Source: Streptomyces roseolilacinus
GTDB taxonomy: Bacteria > Actinomycetota > Actinomycetes > Streptomycetales > Streptomycetaceae
Reading direction: 5' to 3'
Assembly (NCBI RefSeq): GCF_014649335.1
Contig: NZ_BMSV01000011.1
Span: 1 to 64,000, forward strand
Length of the DNA stretch: 64,000 nt
The position numbers were made by a program, and so were the translations under genes. Below the pieces are notes generated by a model that saw only the letters and a list, made by a program, of their open reading frames with translations, was not told the DNA's origin and ran no database searches. This document shows, piece by piece, positions 17,609 through 26,010 of the stretch; the first letter of the stretch is position 1, and the number at the start of each line of letters is the position of its first letter.

Positions 17609-18301
17609 ATGGCGCTCAGCTCGCCCCGCCGGTCCGCGCTCTCCGACCAGGTGATCGCGCAGCTGCGCAACCAGATCACCTCCGGTGAGTGGCCGGTCGG
17701 CTCGCGCATCCCCACCGAGCCGGAGCTGGTGGAGCAGCTGGGCGTCGCCCGCAACACCGTCCGCGAGGCGGTGCGGGCGCTCGCGCACAACGGCCTGCTG
17801 GACATCCGCCAGGGCTCCGGCACGTACGTCGTCGCGACGAGCGAGCTGGCCGGGGTGATGCACCGCCGCTTCGCTGACGCCGACCCCCGGCACGTCGCCG
17901 AGCTGCGCTCCACGCTGGAGTCGTCGGCGGCGCGGCTGGCCGCCGGGCGCCGCACCGAGCGGGACCTGCGGCAGCTGGAGGTGCTGCTCGCGCGGCGCGA
18001 GGAGGCGTGGGGGACGGGCGACGCCGACCTGTTCGTGGCGGCGGACGCGACGTTCCACCTCGCGGTGGTCGCGGCCTCGCACAACGACGTGCTGACCGAG
18101 CTGTACGCCGACCTCGGGCACCTGATGCGCGCCTGGCTCCGCGACGACGTGGGCCAGGAGCTGCGCCCGGAGCACCACATGGACCACGGGCGGCTGGTGG
18201 AGGCGATCCGCGCGGGCGACGCCGAGACGGCGGCGCGGGAGGCGGCGGGCTATCCGTTCATGTGCCTCAGGAGCCCGGGCCCGGAAGGGGATCGTGGCTG
18301 A
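17609..18301 (+). CDS. FadR/GntR family transcriptional regulator
   Basis: 230 aa. Winged-helix GntR domain (about 5-75: SALSDQVIAQLRNQITSGEWPVGSRIPTE, ARNTVREAVRALAHNGLL, RQGSGTYV) and a helical FCD effector domain (about 85-215; D/H metal or ligand residues in DATFHLAVVAASHND and HGRLVEAI). ATG 17609 with GAGGAAG upstream. It is likely the local repressor of the divergent MFS-micropeptide unit. The 3' end overlaps the convergent secreted-protein gene by 35 bp. Confidence 0.92.
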   Translation: MALSSPRRSALSDQVIAQLRNQITSGEWPVGSRIPTEPELVEQLGVARNTVREAVRALAHNGLLDIRQGSGTYVVATSELAGVMHRRFADADPRHVAELRSTLESSAARLAAGRRTERDLRQLEVLLARREEAWGTGDADLFVAADATFHLAVVAASHNDVLTELYADLGHLMRAWLRDDVGQELRPEHHMDHGRLVEAIRAGDAETAAREAAGYPFMCLRSPGPEGDRG

Positions 18302-18629
18302 TCCAGGCGGCCCGGACCTCCTTCCAGCACCGCGCGGTCAGCTCGACGTAGGCGGTGGCCGGCACCTCGGCCGGCGCGCTGTCGGCGTCGACGTCCCACC
18401 AGCGGGCGCACTCGACGTGCAGCCGCACGCGATCGGTGCGGGGATAGGGGTTGTGGCAGTACGCGGTGACGCGGGAGCCCTCGACCTCGGTCCGGCACGA
18501 CGCGCCCGCGCGCTCCCGCGGGCCGTCCGCCGCGGCGGGGCCCGCCGGCACGGCGAAGCCCGCGAGCAGGACGGGGGCGAGGACCGAGACGGCGGTCCGC
18601 GCCGCCGTCCGGTGGTGTCGGATCACCAC
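18267..18629 (-). CDS. Small secreted protein, unknown function
   Basis: 120 aa. Signal peptide (RTAVSVLAPVLLAGFAVPAGPAAA, about residues 9-33), mature part of about 87 residues with four cysteines (SCRTEVEG, AYCHNPY, VECARWW, ARCWKEV), probably two disulfides. No family recognised. The start is GTG 18629, preceded by GGAGGTG at 7 bases; longer in-frame versions would bury the signal peptide. Probably exported by Sec. Confidence 0.7.
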   Translation of the reverse strand: MVIRHHRTAARTAVSVLAPVLLAGFAVPAGPAAADGPRERAGASCRTEVEGSRVTAYCHNPYPRTDRVRLHVECARWWDVDADSAPAEVPATAYVELTARCWKEVRAAWISHDPLPGPGS

Positions 18630-18698
18630 GGCTACACCTCCTCCCCGGGCGCCGGGAGGCGGCGGCCACCCGGCTCGACCAGTCTGCCGCAGACACGG

Positions 18699-18738
18699 CG
18701 AGGCCGCGCGCCGATCGGGTGACGGTCGCGCGGCCTCG
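18699..18738 (-). terminator. Terminator of the fabG-fabI operon
   Basis: 12-bp perfect stem CGAGGCCGCGCG / CGCGCGGCCTCG with a 16-base loop, 40 bp beyond the fabI stop on the minus strand. Confidence 0.6.
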
Positions 18739-18777
18739 ACGGCGGGACGCCGGGTCGGACGGGGTGGGTACGGGGAG

Positions 18778-19545
18778 TCAGGCACCCATGATGTGGACGC
18801 CGCCGTCGACGTGGACGATCTCGCCGGTGGTCTTCGGGAAGAAGTCCGACAGCAGGGCGACGACGCCGCGGCCGGCCGGCTCCGGGTCCGACATGTCCCA
18901 GGCGAGCGGGGAGCGCTCGTCCCAGACCTTGGCCAGCTCGCCGAAGCCCGGGATGGACTTGGCGGCCATCGAGCCGATCGGGCCGGCGGAGATCAGGTTG
19001 CAGCGGACGTTCTGCTTGCCGAGGTCGCGCGCCAGGTAGCGGCTGGTGGCCTCCAGGGCGGCCTTGGCGGGGCCCATCCAGTCGTACTGCGGCCAGGCGA
19101 ACTGCGCGTCGAAGGTCAGGCCGACCACCGACCCGCCGTCCTCCATCAGGGGCAGGCAGGCCATGGTCAGCGACTTCAGCGAGAACGCCGAGACGTGCAT
19201 CGCCGTGGATACCGACTCGAACGGCGTGTTGAGGAAGTTGCCGCCGAGCGCGTCCTGCGGGGCGAAACCGATGGAGTGCACGACGCCGTCGAGGCCGCCG
19301 AGCTCCTCGCGGACGACGCCCTCGACCCGGGCCAGGTGCTCGTCGTTGGTGACGTCGAGCTCGATGACCTTGGCCGGCTTCGGGAGCTTCTTGGCGATGC
19401 GCTCGGTCAGGGTGGGCCGCGGGAACGCGGTCAGGATGACCTCGGCGCCCTGCTCCTGGGCCACCTTCGCGGTGTGGAACGCGATGGAGGACTCCATCAG
19501 CACACCGGTGATGAGGACGCGCTTGCCGTCGAGAATTCCGCTCAT
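18778..19545 (-). CDS. fabI: Enoyl-[acyl-carrier-protein] reductase (NADH), FabI/InhA type
   Basis: 255 aa. SDR-like enoyl-ACP reductase performing the last reduction of each fatty-acid elongation cycle. N-terminal GKRVLITGVLMESSIAFHTA (nucleotide site of the FabI class), LDVTNDEHL, VHSIGFAPQ, and the active-site Tyr/Lys in AQFAWPQYDWMGPAKAALEA; C-terminal GEIVHVDGGVHIMGA. It is second in a two-gene operon with fabG, 5 bp after the fabG stop. Strong match to InhA-like enzymes of actinobacteria. Confidence 0.95.
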   Translation of the reverse strand: MSGILDGKRVLITGVLMESSIAFHTAKVAQEQGAEVILTAFPRPTLTERIAKKLPKPAKVIELDVTNDEHLARVEGVVREELGGLDGVVHSIGFAPQDALGGNFLNTPFESVSTAMHVSAFSLKSLTMACLPLMEDGGSVVGLTFDAQFAWPQYDWMGPAKAALEATSRYLARDLGKQNVRCNLISAGPIGSMAAKSIPGFGELAKVWDERSPLAWDMSDPEPAGRGVVALLSDFFPKTTGEIVHVDGGVHIMGA

Positions 19546-19550
19546 GTGAC

Positions 19551-20270
19551 TCAGTGACCCATGCCCAATCCGCCGTCAACCGGGATGACGGCTCCAGTGA
19601 TGTACGAGGCGTCGTCCGACGCCAGGAAGCGCACCGCGGCCGCGATCTCCTCCGGCTGCGCGTAGCGGCCCAGCGGCACCTGCGAGACGATGCCGGCGCG
19701 CTGCTCGTCGGTGAGCACCTTGGTCATGTCGGTGTCGACGAAACCGGGTGCGACGACGTTGAAGGTGATGTTGCGGGAGCCGAGCTCCCGGGCGAGCGAG
19801 CGGGCGAAGCCGACGAGGCCGGCCTTCGAGGCGGCGTAGTTCGCCTGGCCCGCCGAGCCGAGCAGGCCGACGACGGACGAGATGAGGACGACGCGGCCCT
19901 TCTTGGCCCGCAGCATGCCCCGGTTGGCCCGCTTGACGACGCGGAACGTGCCGGTCAGGTTGGTGTCCAGGACGGAGGTGAAGTCCTCCTCGGACATCCG
20001 CATGAGCAGCTGGTCCCTGGTGACGCCGGCGTTGGCGACCAGGACCTCCACCGGGCCGTGCCTCTCCTCGATCTCCTTGTAGGCGGTCTCCACCTGCTCG
20101 GAGTCGGTGATGTCGCACCGGACGGCCAGGCAGCCGAGCTCGACCAGCTCGGCGGGCGGCTCGCCGGACCGGTACGTGAAAGCGACCTTGTCGCCGGCGT
20201 CGGCGAAAGCGCGGGCGATGGCGAGGCCGATGCCCCGGTTGCCTCCGGTGACGAGAACCGAGCGGCTCAT
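19551..20270 (-). CDS. fabG: 3-oxoacyl-[acyl-carrier-protein] reductase
   Basis: 239 aa classical SDR: TGGNRGIG cofactor motif (about 8-15), NAGV, catalytic Ser in LISSVVG, YAASKAG (Tyr/Lys), and C-terminal ITGAVIPVDGGLGMGH. It reduces beta-ketoacyl-ACP with NADPH, just upstream of fabI in the same operon, as with mycobacterial mabA-inhA. ATG at 20268-20270; a much longer open frame upstream is read-through of the toxin-antitoxin region. A leftward -10 candidate TAGGTT lies in the 170-bp upstream gap. Confidence 0.95.
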   Translation of the reverse strand: MSRSVLVTGGNRGIGLAIARAFADAGDKVAFTYRSGEPPAELVELGCLAVRCDITDSEQVETAYKEIEERHGPVEVLVANAGVTRDQLLMRMSEEDFTSVLDTNLTGTFRVVKRANRGMLRAKKGRVVLISSVVGLLGSAGQANYAASKAGLVGFARSLARELGSRNITFNVVAPGFVDTDMTKVLTDEQRAGIVSQVPLGRYAQPEEIAAAVRFLASDDASYITGAVIPVDGGLGMGH

Positions 20271-20440
20271 CGGATCACCCTTTCGATAGCGGTTCTTTCC
20301 CCGCCCGAACGCCCGGATGACAGGGGCGGTGACGGGCGGCTCACCCGAAAACCTATCGGTCCGCGTCCGCGGCGGGACATCGGGGCACCGACAGTGGCTC
20401 TCGGGGCCGCCTGTCGGGTTCCTACAGTCCGGCCCCCGGG

Positions 20441-20834
20441 TCAGTCCGACATGCCGGGCGCGTCGGCCGGCAGTCCCTCGGCGCGGGCGGTCTCCGGCAT
20501 CCTGCGGTCGTAGGTCACCAGGGCGGTCAGGTCGTCCCGCGGGGAGAGCGCGCCGGCCACGTGAATCGCGTCCAACGTCCTCAGGCGCCCGACCAGGAGG
20601 GCCGCCGCGTCGCGCACCTCCCGGGTGAGGAGGATCTCGGTGATCCGGGCGTCCAGGTCCTCCATGGCTTTCGGGAAGTGCCCCACGAGGTCCAGGGTTC
20701 GTACGGTCTCCACGAAGCCGAGCGTGCCGGTGGCGAGCGGCTCCGTGGCCCGTTCCTGGAGGAAGGCGTCCAGCGCGCCAGTGACTGCGCCGCGTCATCC
20801 ACGTGACCAGCGCGGACGTGTCCATGTAGATCAA
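20441..20834 (-). pseudogene. PIN-domain toxin (VapC-like), frameshifted
   Basis: The PIN fold is present but split over two frames. The first part reads MDTSALVTWMTR (from ATG 20825, or TTG 20834 overlapping the antitoxin stop). After a frame change near 20788 the rest reads AVTGALDAFLQERATEPLA ... FVETVRTLDLVGHF ... TLDAIHVAGAL ... LVTYDRRM to the stop. All four metal-binding acids (Asp, Glu, Asp, Asp) survive. One inserted or two lost bases explain it, so either a recent inactivation or a sequencing error. If intact it would be a ribonuclease toxin of about 130 aa. Confidence 0.8.
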
Positions 20835-21115
20835 CGGTCGTCCTCTTCGCGCTCGGCCAGCAGGAGCGCCACGGGGTCGACGTCTTCCGGCACCTCGTAG
20901 TGCGGCATGCTGTGGCGGTCGGCGGCGGTGACCGGCTTCAGCTTGATCTTCCCCTGCGCCACCAGGTGCGCGTACCGCTCCATGGGGCTGCCGGCCGGTG
21001 ACAGTATCGCGATGACGTTGCCGTGCCGGGTGACCTGGATGGCCTCGCCCTTCTCGACGCGGGCGAAGACCGCGCTGGGGTCGTACGAGAACTCGCGGAC
21101 GGAAATGGTGCTCAT
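20831..21115 (-). CDS. Phd/YefM family antitoxin
   Basis: 94 aa. N-terminal Phd DNA-binding fold (STISVREFSYDPSAVFARVEKGEAIQVTRHGNVIAILSP, about 2-42) and an acidic C-terminal toxin-binding tail (YEVPEDVDPVALLLAEREEDDR). It neutralises the adjacent PIN toxin and represses the operon. The stop codon overlaps the toxin's TTG start. A palindrome 25 bp upstream is the likely autoregulatory operator. The gene is intact although its toxin appears frameshifted. Confidence 0.88.
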   Translation of the reverse strand: MSTISVREFSYDPSAVFARVEKGEAIQVTRHGNVIAILSPAGSPMERYAHLVAQGKIKLKPVTAADRHSMPHYEVPEDVDPVALLLAEREEDDR

Positions 21116-21139
21116 ACCGCGCTCCCCTCACAGCAGGAA

Positions 21140-21157
21140 GATTGTGCGTAGACAATC
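21140..21157. promoter_or_regulatory. Palindromic operator upstream of the Phd antitoxin
   Basis: GATTGT-GCGTAG-ACAATC, 6-bp perfect arms, 25 bp before the antitoxin ATG; AT-rich against the local background. The position fits autorepression by the Phd protein (inference from family behaviour). Confidence 0.5.
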
Positions 21158-21167
21158 CTGATAGCAC

Positions 21168-21403
21168 CTACACCTGGCCGCCATGGGCGTTTCCACCCAC
21201 CCCCGTGCCGCGCGCGGTGTCGACCGACTCGGCGAGGGCGCCGATGCCGGAGGCGGGGACCATGGCCTGGCGGAGCACACCGTCCCGTGGCGTCGGCAGG
21301 TGGTGCACCAGGTCCGGCTTGAGCGCGTGCCGGCCGACGGTGTCGAGGAAGAAGCTCCGGTGCCGGTGGCGGAGAAGCGCCGGGCGAACACACTTACGGT
21401 CAC
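21168..21403 (-). pseudogene. Relic of an ATP-binding (RsbW-like anti-sigma) protein gene fused to an unknown tail
   Basis: From GTG 21403 the minus strand reads VTVSVFARRFSAT, the near-invariant N-terminus of Streptomyces HATPase_c regulatory proteins that sit divergently beside XRE-DUF397 pairs. The family continuation is missing. Instead another frame (RHRSFFLDTVGRHALKPDL ... NAHGGQV, stop at 21168) shows strong GC3 bias, suggesting a deletion/fusion to the C-terminus of a different gene I do not recognise. No ATP-binding motif remains. Confidence 0.4.
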
Positions 21404-21597
21404 GGCCTCCCGGGCCCGGGGCGTCGGCGTGCGCCCACGCTCCGGCGCCCCTTCCGGCCCCCGACAGGGACGACACCCGTACAAGCACGGCTGTACCGGT
21501 GCACACTCTGGACCGGGTGGGTAACTCCCCGTGACCATGGGCGGGTCGGGCGGGGTTGAGCACGGCGTGAAAGCGCGGACACGGGAGGCACGCGGCG

Positions 21598-22458
21598 ATG
21601 AGGGCGGACCACGGCGGAGGCGGCAACGGCGGCGCGAACGGCACGGGGGCGGAACTCTCCGACGGCCTGAAGACCTTCGGCGCAGTCCTCAAGGCCCTGC
21701 GCGAGGAGTCCGGCCTGACGCAGGAGGAGTTCGCGTTGCGGGTGCGGTACTCGGCCGCGTACGTCGCCAAGATCGAGCAGGGGAAGCGGTTCCCCCCGGC
21801 GGACCTGCCCGCGCGGGCGGAGGGCGTCCTGGGCCCGGCCGCGGTCAAGGTCCTCACGGCTGCGGCGAAGAGCCTGACGCGGAGGGCCGGGCTGGCGTCG
21901 TGGTTCCGTCAGTGGGCGGGGATCGAGGAGGAGGCGATCTCCCTGTACGCGTACGAGTGCCGGGCGGTCCCGGGGTTGTTGCAGCCGGAGGGTTACGCGC
22001 GGGCGGTGTTCGAGCGCAATCTGCCGCCACTCTCACAGGAGCAGATCGAGCGGCAGGTATGCGCGAGGCTGGAGCGGCAGGAGCTTCTGGCCTCGCGGCC
22101 GAACACGGCCTTCAGCTTCGTCATCGAGCAAGGCATCCTGGAGCGGTGCGTCGGGGGAGCCGGCGTCGCCAACGAAGTCATCGACCACCTTCTCCTCGTG
22201 GGACAGCGGCACAACGTGGAGATCCAGGTCATGCCGCTCCGGCAAGAAGAACACTGTGGCGTCGAGGGACAGATGTACCTGGCCGAGACGCCGACTCACC
22301 AGTGGATCGGCTACACCGAGGGGCAGCGATCAAGCAACCTGATCACCGCCCCGAACGACCTGAGTGTCCTCCTCCAGCGCTATGGGAAACTGCGTGCCCA
22401 GGCCCTGGACTGCCGGGCTACCGTGAGCCTGCTGGAACAGATGCGAGGAGCACTATGA
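21598..22458 (+). CDS. Scr1-type XRE regulator (HTH plus DUF5753)
   Basis: 286 aa. XRE helix-turn-helix (about 25-75: FGAVLKALREESGLTQEEFALRVRYSAAYVAKIEQGKR) followed by the DUF5753 domain (about 95-280; YAYECRAVPGLLQPEGYARAV, RQELLASRPNT, SFVIEQGILER). This family, which includes WhiJ-like and Scr1 regulators, pairs with DUF397 proteins and affects development and antibiotic production in Streptomyces. The ATG follows GGGAGG. The stop overlaps the start of the DUF397 gene (ATGA), so the two are translationally coupled. Confidence 0.93.
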   Translation: MRADHGGGGNGGANGTGAELSDGLKTFGAVLKALREESGLTQEEFALRVRYSAAYVAKIEQGKRFPPADLPARAEGVLGPAAVKVLTAAAKSLTRRAGLASWFRQWAGIEEEAISLYAYECRAVPGLLQPEGYARAVFERNLPPLSQEQIERQVCARLERQELLASRPNTAFSFVIEQGILERCVGGAGVANEVIDHLLLVGQRHNVEIQVMPLRQEEHCGVEGQMYLAETPTHQWIGYTEGQRSSNLITAPNDLSVLLQRYGKLRAQALDCRATVSLLEQMRGAL

Positions 22459-22655
22459 GCACCACTGATCAGCTGCGCTGGTTCAAGAGCAGCTACAGCG
22501 GGGGCGAGGGTGACAACTGCGTCGAGGTCGCCGTGCGCCCCGAGGCGGTCCACATCCGCGACTCCAAGGACAAGCGCGTCCGCCCGCTCGTCGTCACGCC
22601 GGCTGCCTGGGCGGCGTTCGCCGCCCTCGCTGCCGGGGCGTCCCTGGACGGCTGA
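22455..22655 (+). CDS. DUF397 domain protein
   Basis: 66 aa. Canonical DUF397 pattern: LRWFKSSYSGGEGDNCVEVA ... VHIRDSKDKR ... LVVTPAAWAAFAA. Members act together with the upstream XRE/DUF5753 protein, in a toxin-antitoxin-like or regulator-modulator relation. Overlaps the XRE gene by 4 bp and is followed by a strong terminator, so the pair is a complete bicistron. Confidence 0.93.
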   Translation: MSTTDQLRWFKSSYSGGEGDNCVEVAVRPEAVHIRDSKDKRVRPLVVTPAAWAAFAALAAGASLDG

Positions 22656-22673
22656 GTCGCGTCGCACGTGACG

Positions 22674-22716
22674 CCGGTGGGCGGGTACGGGAGCTGTTCC
22701 CGTACCCGCCCACCGG
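22674..22716 (+). terminator. Terminator after the XRE-DUF397 bicistron
   Basis: 19-bp perfect stem CCGGTGGGCGGGTACGGGA / TCCCGTACCCGCCCACCGG with a 5-base loop, 18 bp after the DUF397 stop. Confidence 0.85.
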
Positions 22717-22960
22717 TCTGCGCCCGCCCGTCCCCCTCCTGCTCGTCCTCGCCGAACAGGCCGAGCACGTCGAGCCGCGCGTCGTCCCCGGCGGCCCCGG
22801 TGGGTGTGCGGCCCGTCAAGGGCGGGGAAGCGCGGGCGCCGAGCGGCATCGATCAGCTCCTGGCGCTCGTCGGGGCGGTTCCACGGGAGCCCCGCGGGCC
22901 GGACGTGGTTCACTGCCCGGGACGGTCGTCACCGACAAGCGGCAGAAGGGATTTCCACCT
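22717..22960. other. Intergenic DNA before tldD, no gene seen
   Basis: A minus-strand frame (MPLGARASPPLTGRTPT ...) crosses it but runs through the terminator and the DUF397 gene, has no ribosome site and matches nothing I know. I treat the stretch as the boundary between the accessory island and the core tldD operon. Confidence 0.5.
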
Positions 22961-24484
22961 GTGGCCCATGACATCGATGAGGCGTTCCTCGCCCTGCCCC
23001 TGCGGGCGCTCGCGGACGCGGCGCTCGCGCGGGCCAGGGCGCTCGGCGCCGAGCACGCCGACTTCCGGTTCGAGCGGGTGCGCAGCGCCTCCTGGCGGCT
23101 GCGGGACGCGAAGCCGGCCGGGTCGTCGGACACGACGGACCTCGGGTACGCGGTGCGGGTGGTGCACGGCGGGGCGTGGGGCTTCGCCTCGGGCGTCGAC
23201 CTCTCCATGGACGCCGCCGCGAAGGTCGCCTCCCAGGCGGTGGCCATGGCGAAGCTGTCGGCGCGGGTGATCGCGGCCGCCGGGAGCGAGGAGAGGGTGG
23301 AACTCGCGGACGAGCCGGTGCACGCGGAGCGGACGTGGGTCTCGTCGTACGAGGTCGACCCGTTCTCCGTGCCGGACGCCGACAAGGCCGCGCTGCTCGC
23401 GGAGTGGAGCGCGCGGCTGCTGCGCGCGAAGGGCGTGGCGCACGCGGACGCGTCGCTGCTGACCGTCCACGAGAACAAGTTCTACGCCGACACGGCGGGG
23501 ACGGTCACCACGCAGCAGCGGGTGCGACTGCACCCGCAGCTGACGGCGGTCGCGGTGGACGCGACGAGCGGCGAGTTCGACTCGATGCGGACGCTGGCGC
23601 CCCCGGCCGGGCGCGGCTGGGAGTACCTGACGGGCACCGGCTGGGACTGGGACGCGGAGCTGGAGGAGATCCCGGCGCTGCTGGCCGAGAAGATGCGGGC
23701 GCCGAGCGTGGAGGCGGGGACGTACGACCTGGTCGTCGACCCGTCGAACCTGTGGCTGACGATCCACGAGTCGGTCGGGCACGCCACCGAGCTGGACCGG
23801 GCGCTGGGGTACGAGGCGGCGTACGCGGGCACCTCGTTCGCGACCTTCGACCAGTTGGGCACGCTGCGGTACGGCTCGCCGGTGATGAACGTGACGGGCG
23901 ACCGCACGGCCGAGCACGGGCTGGCGACGATCGGGTACGACGACGAGGGCGTCGAGGCGCAGTCGTGGGACCTGGTCAGGGACGGGGTGCTGGTCGGCTA
24001 CCAGCTGGACCGGCGGATCGCGCGGCTGACGGGCCTGGGCCGGTCCAACGGGTGCGCGTTCGCGGACTCGCCGTCGCACGTGCCGGTGCAGCGGATGGCG
24101 AACGTGTCGCTGCTGCCGGAGCCGGGCGGGCTGTCGACGGAGGACCTGATCGGCGGCGTCGAGCGGGGCGTCTACGTGGTCGGCGACCGATCGTGGTCGA
24201 TCGACATGCAGCGGTACAACTTCCAGTTCACGGGCCAGCGGTTCTTCCGCATCGAGAACGGCCGGCTGGCCGGCCAGCTGCGGGACGTGGCGTACCAGGC
24301 GACGACGACGGACTTCTGGGGGTCGCTGGAGAAGGTCGGCGGGCCGCAGACGTACGTCCTGGGCGGCGCCTTCAACTGCGGCAAGGCCCAGCCGGGCCAG
24401 ATCGCGGCGGTCTCGCACGGCTGCCCGTCCGCCCTGTTCCGGGGCGTGAACATCCTCAACACGGCGCAGGAGGCGGGTCGATGA
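22961..24484 (+). CDS. tldD: TldD family metallopeptidase
   Basis: 507 aa. The TldD zinc motif HESVGH is at residues 269-274, followed by ATELDRALGYE; C-terminal GGAFNCGKAQPGQIAAVSHGCPSALFRG is the conserved Cys-containing region. With PmbA/TldE it forms a heterodimeric protease that degrades unfolded peptides, processes microcin B17-type and other RiPP leader peptides, and in E. coli affects CcdA. GTG start at 22961. The partner gene lies 82 bp downstream, separated by a duplicated segment. Confidence 0.95.
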   Translation: MAHDIDEAFLALPLRALADAALARARALGAEHADFRFERVRSASWRLRDAKPAGSSDTTDLGYAVRVVHGGAWGFASGVDLSMDAAAKVASQAVAMAKLSARVIAAAGSEERVELADEPVHAERTWVSSYEVDPFSVPDADKAALLAEWSARLLRAKGVAHADASLLTVHENKFYADTAGTVTTQQRVRLHPQLTAVAVDATSGEFDSMRTLAPPAGRGWEYLTGTGWDWDAELEEIPALLAEKMRAPSVEAGTYDLVVDPSNLWLTIHESVGHATELDRALGYEAAYAGTSFATFDQLGTLRYGSPVMNVTGDRTAEHGLATIGYDDEGVEAQSWDLVRDGVLVGYQLDRRIARLTGLGRSNGCAFADSPSHVPVQRMANVSLLPEPGGLSTEDLIGGVERGVYVVGDRSWSIDMQRYNFQFTGQRFFRIENGRLAGQLRDVAYQATTTDFWGSLEKVGGPQTYVLGGAFNCGKAQPGQIAAVSHGCPSALFRGVNILNTAQEAGR

Positions 24485-24570
24485 ACGGGCGGAACACCAT
24501 CTGCCGGGGGTCCGGGGGTCGCCCCCCGGGCCAGCACAGTCTCGACACGGCGCAGGAGGCGGGCCGATGA
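24459..24570 (+). repeat. 86-bp spaced direct repeat at the tldD-pmbA junction
   Basis: A 26-bp word covering the end of tldD and a ribosome site (ACACGGCGCAGGAGGCGGGY, then CGATGA) occurs at 24459-24484 and again at 24545-24570, one base different. Between the copies lies a GC-rich hairpin-forming stretch (GGGGGTCCGGGGGTCGCCCC). The first copy's ATG opens a 29-codon frame (MNGRNTICRGSGG ...) in which the second copy encodes the same DTAQEAGR end as TldD. The second copy's ATG is the pmbA start. Confidence 0.85.
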
Positions 24571-25958
24571 GTCGCGTGAGCAAGCCGTACGAGATCGTCG
24601 AGCGGGCGCTGGAGCTGTCCCGTGCCGACGGGTGCGTCGTCCTCGCCGACGAGCACTCCTCCGCGAACCTGCGCTGGGCCGGGAACGCCCTGACCACCAA
24701 CGGCGTCACCCGGGGCCGCACGCTCACGGTCGTCGCGACGGTCGACGGGGCGCAGGGCACGGCGTCGGGCGTGGTGTCCCGGTCGGCGGTGACCGCCGAC
24801 GAGCTGGAGCCGCTGGTGCGGGCGGCGGAGGCGGCGGCGCGCGCGGCGGGCCCCGCCGAGGACGCGCAGCCGCTGGTCGCCGGGGCCCCGGAGTCGCCGG
24901 ACTTCCGGGACGTGCCGGCCGAGACGTCGTCGGCGGTGTTCGGGGACTTCGCGCCGGCGCTGGGCGAGGCCTTCGGCCGGGCCCGGGCCGGGGGGCGCGA
25001 GCTGTACGGGTTCGCCAGCCACGAGCTGACCTCCACGTACCTGGGCACGTCGACGGGGCTGCGGCTGCGGCACGACCAGCCGAACGGGACGCTGGAGCTG
25101 AACGCGAAGTCGCCGGACCGGTCGCGTTCGGCGTGGGCCGGACGGGCCACGCGGGACTTCGCGGACGTGGACCCGCTGGCGATGGACGAGGACCTGGCAC
25201 GGCGGCTGGACTGGGCGCGGCGCCGGGTGGAGCTGCCGGCGGGGCGGTACGAGACGCTGCTGCCGCCGACCGCGGTGGCGGACCTGCTGATCTACCAGCA
25301 GTGGTCGGCGGCGGCCCGGGACGCGGCGGAGGGCCGGACGGTGTTCTCCCGGCCGGGCGGCGGCACCCGGGTCGGGGAGCGGCTGGCGACGCTGCCGCTG
25401 ACGCTGCGCAGCGACCCGGCGGAGCCGGGCCTGGAGTCGGCGCCGTTCGTGATCGCGCACGCGTCGGGCGACGACGCGTCGGTGTTCGACAACGGGCTGC
25501 CGCTGGAGCCGGTCGACTGGATCCGGGAGGGCCGGCTGGAGCGGCTGGTCACGACCCGGCACAGCGCGGCGCTGACCGGATCGCCGGTGGCGCCGGGGGC
25601 GGGCAACCTGGTCCTGGAGGGCGGGGGCGGCCGGTCGCTGGAGGAGATGGTGGCCGCGACCGGGCGGGGGCTGCTGCTGACCTGCCTGTGGTACATCCGC
25701 GAGGTCGACCCGGCGACGCTGCTGCTGACCGGTCTGACCAGGGACGGCGTGTACCTGGTCGAGGACGGGGAGGTGGTCGCCGAGGTGAACAACTTCCGGT
25801 TCAACGAGTCGCCGGTGGACCTGCTCGGGCGGGCGGCCGAGGCGGGGCGGACGGAGCGGACGCTGCCGCGGGAGTGGGGCGACTGGTTCACCCGGGCCGC
25901 GATGCCGCCGCTGCGGGTGCCGGACTTCCACATGAGTTCGGTCAGCCAGGGCGTGTGA
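24567..25958 (+). CDS. pmbA: PmbA/TldE family protein (TldD partner)
   Basis: 463 aa. The TldE fold without the zinc motif: SRADGCVVLADEHSSANLRWAGN at the N-terminus, GTSTGLRLRHDQPNGTLEL, and the C-terminal VEVNNFRFNESPVDLLGRA conserved in the family. It supplies the structural half of the TldD/TldE protease. ATG 24567 with AGGAGG ten bases upstream, inside the repeated segment. About 50 bp before tyrS on the same strand. Confidence 0.94.
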   Translation: MSRVSKPYEIVERALELSRADGCVVLADEHSSANLRWAGNALTTNGVTRGRTLTVVATVDGAQGTASGVVSRSAVTADELEPLVRAAEAAARAAGPAEDAQPLVAGAPESPDFRDVPAETSSAVFGDFAPALGEAFGRARAGGRELYGFASHELTSTYLGTSTGLRLRHDQPNGTLELNAKSPDRSRSAWAGRATRDFADVDPLAMDEDLARRLDWARRRVELPAGRYETLLPPTAVADLLIYQQWSAAARDAAEGRTVFSRPGGGTRVGERLATLPLTLRSDPAEPGLESAPFVIAHASGDDASVFDNGLPLEPVDWIREGRLERLVTTRHSAALTGSPVAPGAGNLVLEGGGGRSLEEMVAATGRGLLLTCLWYIREVDPATLLLTGLTRDGVYLVEDGEVVAEVNNFRFNESPVDLLGRAAEAGRTERTLPREWGDWFTRAAMPPLRVPDFHMSSVSQGV

Positions 25959-26010
25959 CCCCCATAGACTGGCGGGGCTGACACACACGTATCGAGGAGG
26001 CCAGGGAACC

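Noticed and set aside
22493..22849. 118-aa minus-strand frame (MPLGARASPP...)
   Set aside because: Runs through a strong terminator and antisense to the DUF397 gene, with no ribosome site and no family match.
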